From NCBI GenBank assembly GCA_965365655.1, contig CBDUCN010000276.1:1-7270 (forward strand): a stretch of 7,270 nucleotides of DNA, written 5' to 3'. Within the stretch, counting starts at the first letter, position 1; each line of letters opens with the position of its first letter. The stretch comes from JBFHNV01 sp965365655. Lineage in GTDB: Bacteria > Pseudomonadota > Gammaproteobacteria > HK1. The position numbers were made by a program, and so were the translations under genes. Below, one piece after another: positions 6,168-7,270 of the stretch. Under the pieces are notes generated by a model. It did no database searches, was not told the origin of the DNA, and saw only the letters and a list, made by a program, of their open reading frames with translations.

Positions 6168-7270
6168 TAGCCCTGCACGAAGTCGACGCCGATCTCGCGC
6201 AGGCGCACGAGCACGGCCTCGCTCTCGACGAACTCCGCGATGGTCTGCTTGCCCATCACCTTCCCGATCTCGTGGATCGAGCGCACCAGCGCGAGGTCCA
6301 CGGGGTCGTCGAGGATGTCGCGCACGAACGCACCGTCGATCTTGAGGAACTGCACCGGCAGGGTCTTCAGGTACGCGAAGGACGATAGCCCGCTGCCGAA
6401 GTCGTCAAGCGAGAAGCAGCAGCCCAGTCCCGCCAGCGTCTGCATGAACTCCAGCCCCCGCGAGAGGTTCGAGATCGCCGCGGTCTCGGTGATCTCGAAG
6501 CACAGCCGCTGCGGCGGCACGCCCGTCGCGTCGAGCCGCTCGCGCAGGAAGCGCAGGCTCTCGGCGTCGCCCAGCGACGCGCCCGACAGGTTGATCGAGC
6601 AATGCGCCAGCGCCGCGAGCCGGCGCGGATTGCGGTGCAGCCAGTCGAGTGCGGCGCCGATCACCCAGCGGTCGATCCGCGTCGACAGGCCGTAGCGCTC
6701 GGCCGCGGGAAGAAAGGCGGCGGGCGCGATCAGCGCGCCGTCCTCGCCGACCATGCGCAGCAGCAGCTCGACGTGCTCCGCACCGCGGCTGCCAGGCCCC
6801 GCCGCCACGATGGGCTGGCACCAGAGCCGGAACCGACCCTCCTCGAGCGCCTGGTCGATGCGTGCGACCCAGCGCATCTCGCCGTGGCGGCGCGCGAACT
6901 CGGCGTCACCCGGGTGATAGACGTGCACGCGGTCGCGTCCGCCTTCCTTCGCCGCGTAGCAGGCGCTGTCCGCGACGCGCAGCGCGTCTTCCACGCTCCA
7001 TCCCTGCGCGCCGATGGGCACGAGCCCGATGCTCGCCCCGACACGGAAGAACTGCCCGCTCCACGCGAAGCGGAACTCGGCGACGCGCTCGCGGAGCTCG
7101 TCCGCGACCTCGCGCGCCCGCTCGATCGAGCAGTGCTCGAGCAGCAGGCCGAACTCGTCGCCGCCGAGACGCGCGACGGTGTCGCGCTTTCTCACCGCGC
7201 CGAGGAGGATCTGGCCGAGCTGGCGCAGCAGCTCGTCGCCCGCGACGTGGCCGCAGGTGTCGTTGATGAC
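6128..7270 (-). CDS. GGDEF-EAL cyclic-di-GMP protein, N-terminus outside the window
   Basis: The visible 380 residues are the C-terminal part of a hybrid diguanylate cyclase/phosphodiesterase. The frame stays open to the window edge (VINDTCGHVAGDELL is the GGDEF-domain start), so any sensor or membrane domain lies beyond 7270. Numbering from the edge, the cyclase motif GGDEF is intact at 36-40 and the inhibitory-site motif RKRD (27-30) sits five residues before it. The EAL domain (about 130-375) has ELLLR (168-172) in place of EALLR. It keeps the catalytic and metal ligands: Asn227 (SINLSG), Glu259 (FEITE), Asp289-Asp290 (DDFGSG), Lys310 (FLKIDG), Glu346 (AEFVES) and Gln366 (QGYHVGRP). Both activities are therefore plausible. 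The family makes or breaks c-di-GMP to control motility and biofilm. The stop at 6128 lies inside the convergent regulator gene (40-bp overlap). Confidence 0.92.
   Translation of the reverse strand, partial: VINDTCGHVAGDELLRQLGQILLGAVRKRDTVARLGGDEFGLLLEHCSIERAREVADELRERVAEFRFAWSGQFFRVGASIGLVPIGAQGWSVEDALRVADSACYAAKEGGRDRVHVYHPGDAEFARRHGEMRWVARIDQALEEGRFRLWCQPIVAAGPGSRGAEHVELLLRMVGEDGALIAPAAFLPAAERYGLSTRIDRWVIGAALDWLHRNPRRLAALAHCSINLSGASLGDAESLRFLRERLDATGVPPQRLCFEITETAAISNLSRGLEFMQTLAGLGCCFSLDDFGSGLSSFAYLKTLPVQFLKIDGAFVRDILDDPVDLALVRSIHEIGKVMGKQTIAEFVESEAVLVRLREIGVDFVQGYHVGRPRPVRDDG

Noticed and set aside
7193..7195. GTG at 7195 as the start of the GGDEF-EAL gene
   Set aside because: The 25 codons upstream to the window edge read as the conserved beginning of a GGDEF domain, so the true start is outside the window.

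Overview
The window is G+C-rich, with strongly GC-biased third codon positions. It looks like chromosomal DNA from a high-GC proteobacterium. A PEP-CTERM-type exported protein, a GcvA-like LysR regulator and a hybrid GGDEF-EAL protein together point to a free-living beta- or gammaproteobacterium, but nothing here fixes the lineage. No tRNA, rRNA, CRISPR array, insertion sequence or phage gene was seen.

Layout, left to right: (1) Positions 1-393 hold no convincing gene. They carry what reads as a complete sigma-54 regulatory region: a TGT-N11-ACA dyad at 219-235, a -24/-12 promoter at 299-314 and a strong ribosome binding site at 383-390. (2) Positions 394-1182 (+) encode a secreted 262-residue protein with a signal peptide and a C-terminal PEP-CTERM-like sorting tail. 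(3) A short convergent gap contains a 9-bp hairpin. (4) Two minus-strand genes, transcribed from 5070 towards 1287, encode an MttB-family (trimethylamine/betaine methyltransferase-like) protein and a flavin/Fe-S oxidoreductase of the TMADH/StcD (N-methylproline demethylase-like) group. They are separated by 181 bp with a hairpin. (5) Divergent from them lies a GcvA-like LysR regulator (5166-6167, +). The 95-bp intergenic region holds a perfect LysR-type palindrome placed at about -67 for the methyltransferase gene and overlapping the regulator's own start codon. (6) At the right edge is a minus-strand GGDEF-EAL cyclic-di-GMP enzyme whose N-terminus lies outside the window. It overlaps the regulator tail-to-tail by 40 bp.

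The central unit (MttB-like, StcD-like and divergent LysR) reads as a small regulated catabolic module for an N-methylated amine or betaine. One protein would take a methyl group off the substrate and the other would oxidatively remove a further N-methyl group. The substrate is inferred from family membership only. A corrinoid protein and its reactivator, which an MttB-type reaction needs, are not in the window. The PEP-CTERM gene and the c-di-GMP gene are probably independent neighbours, both linked to surface or biofilm biology.
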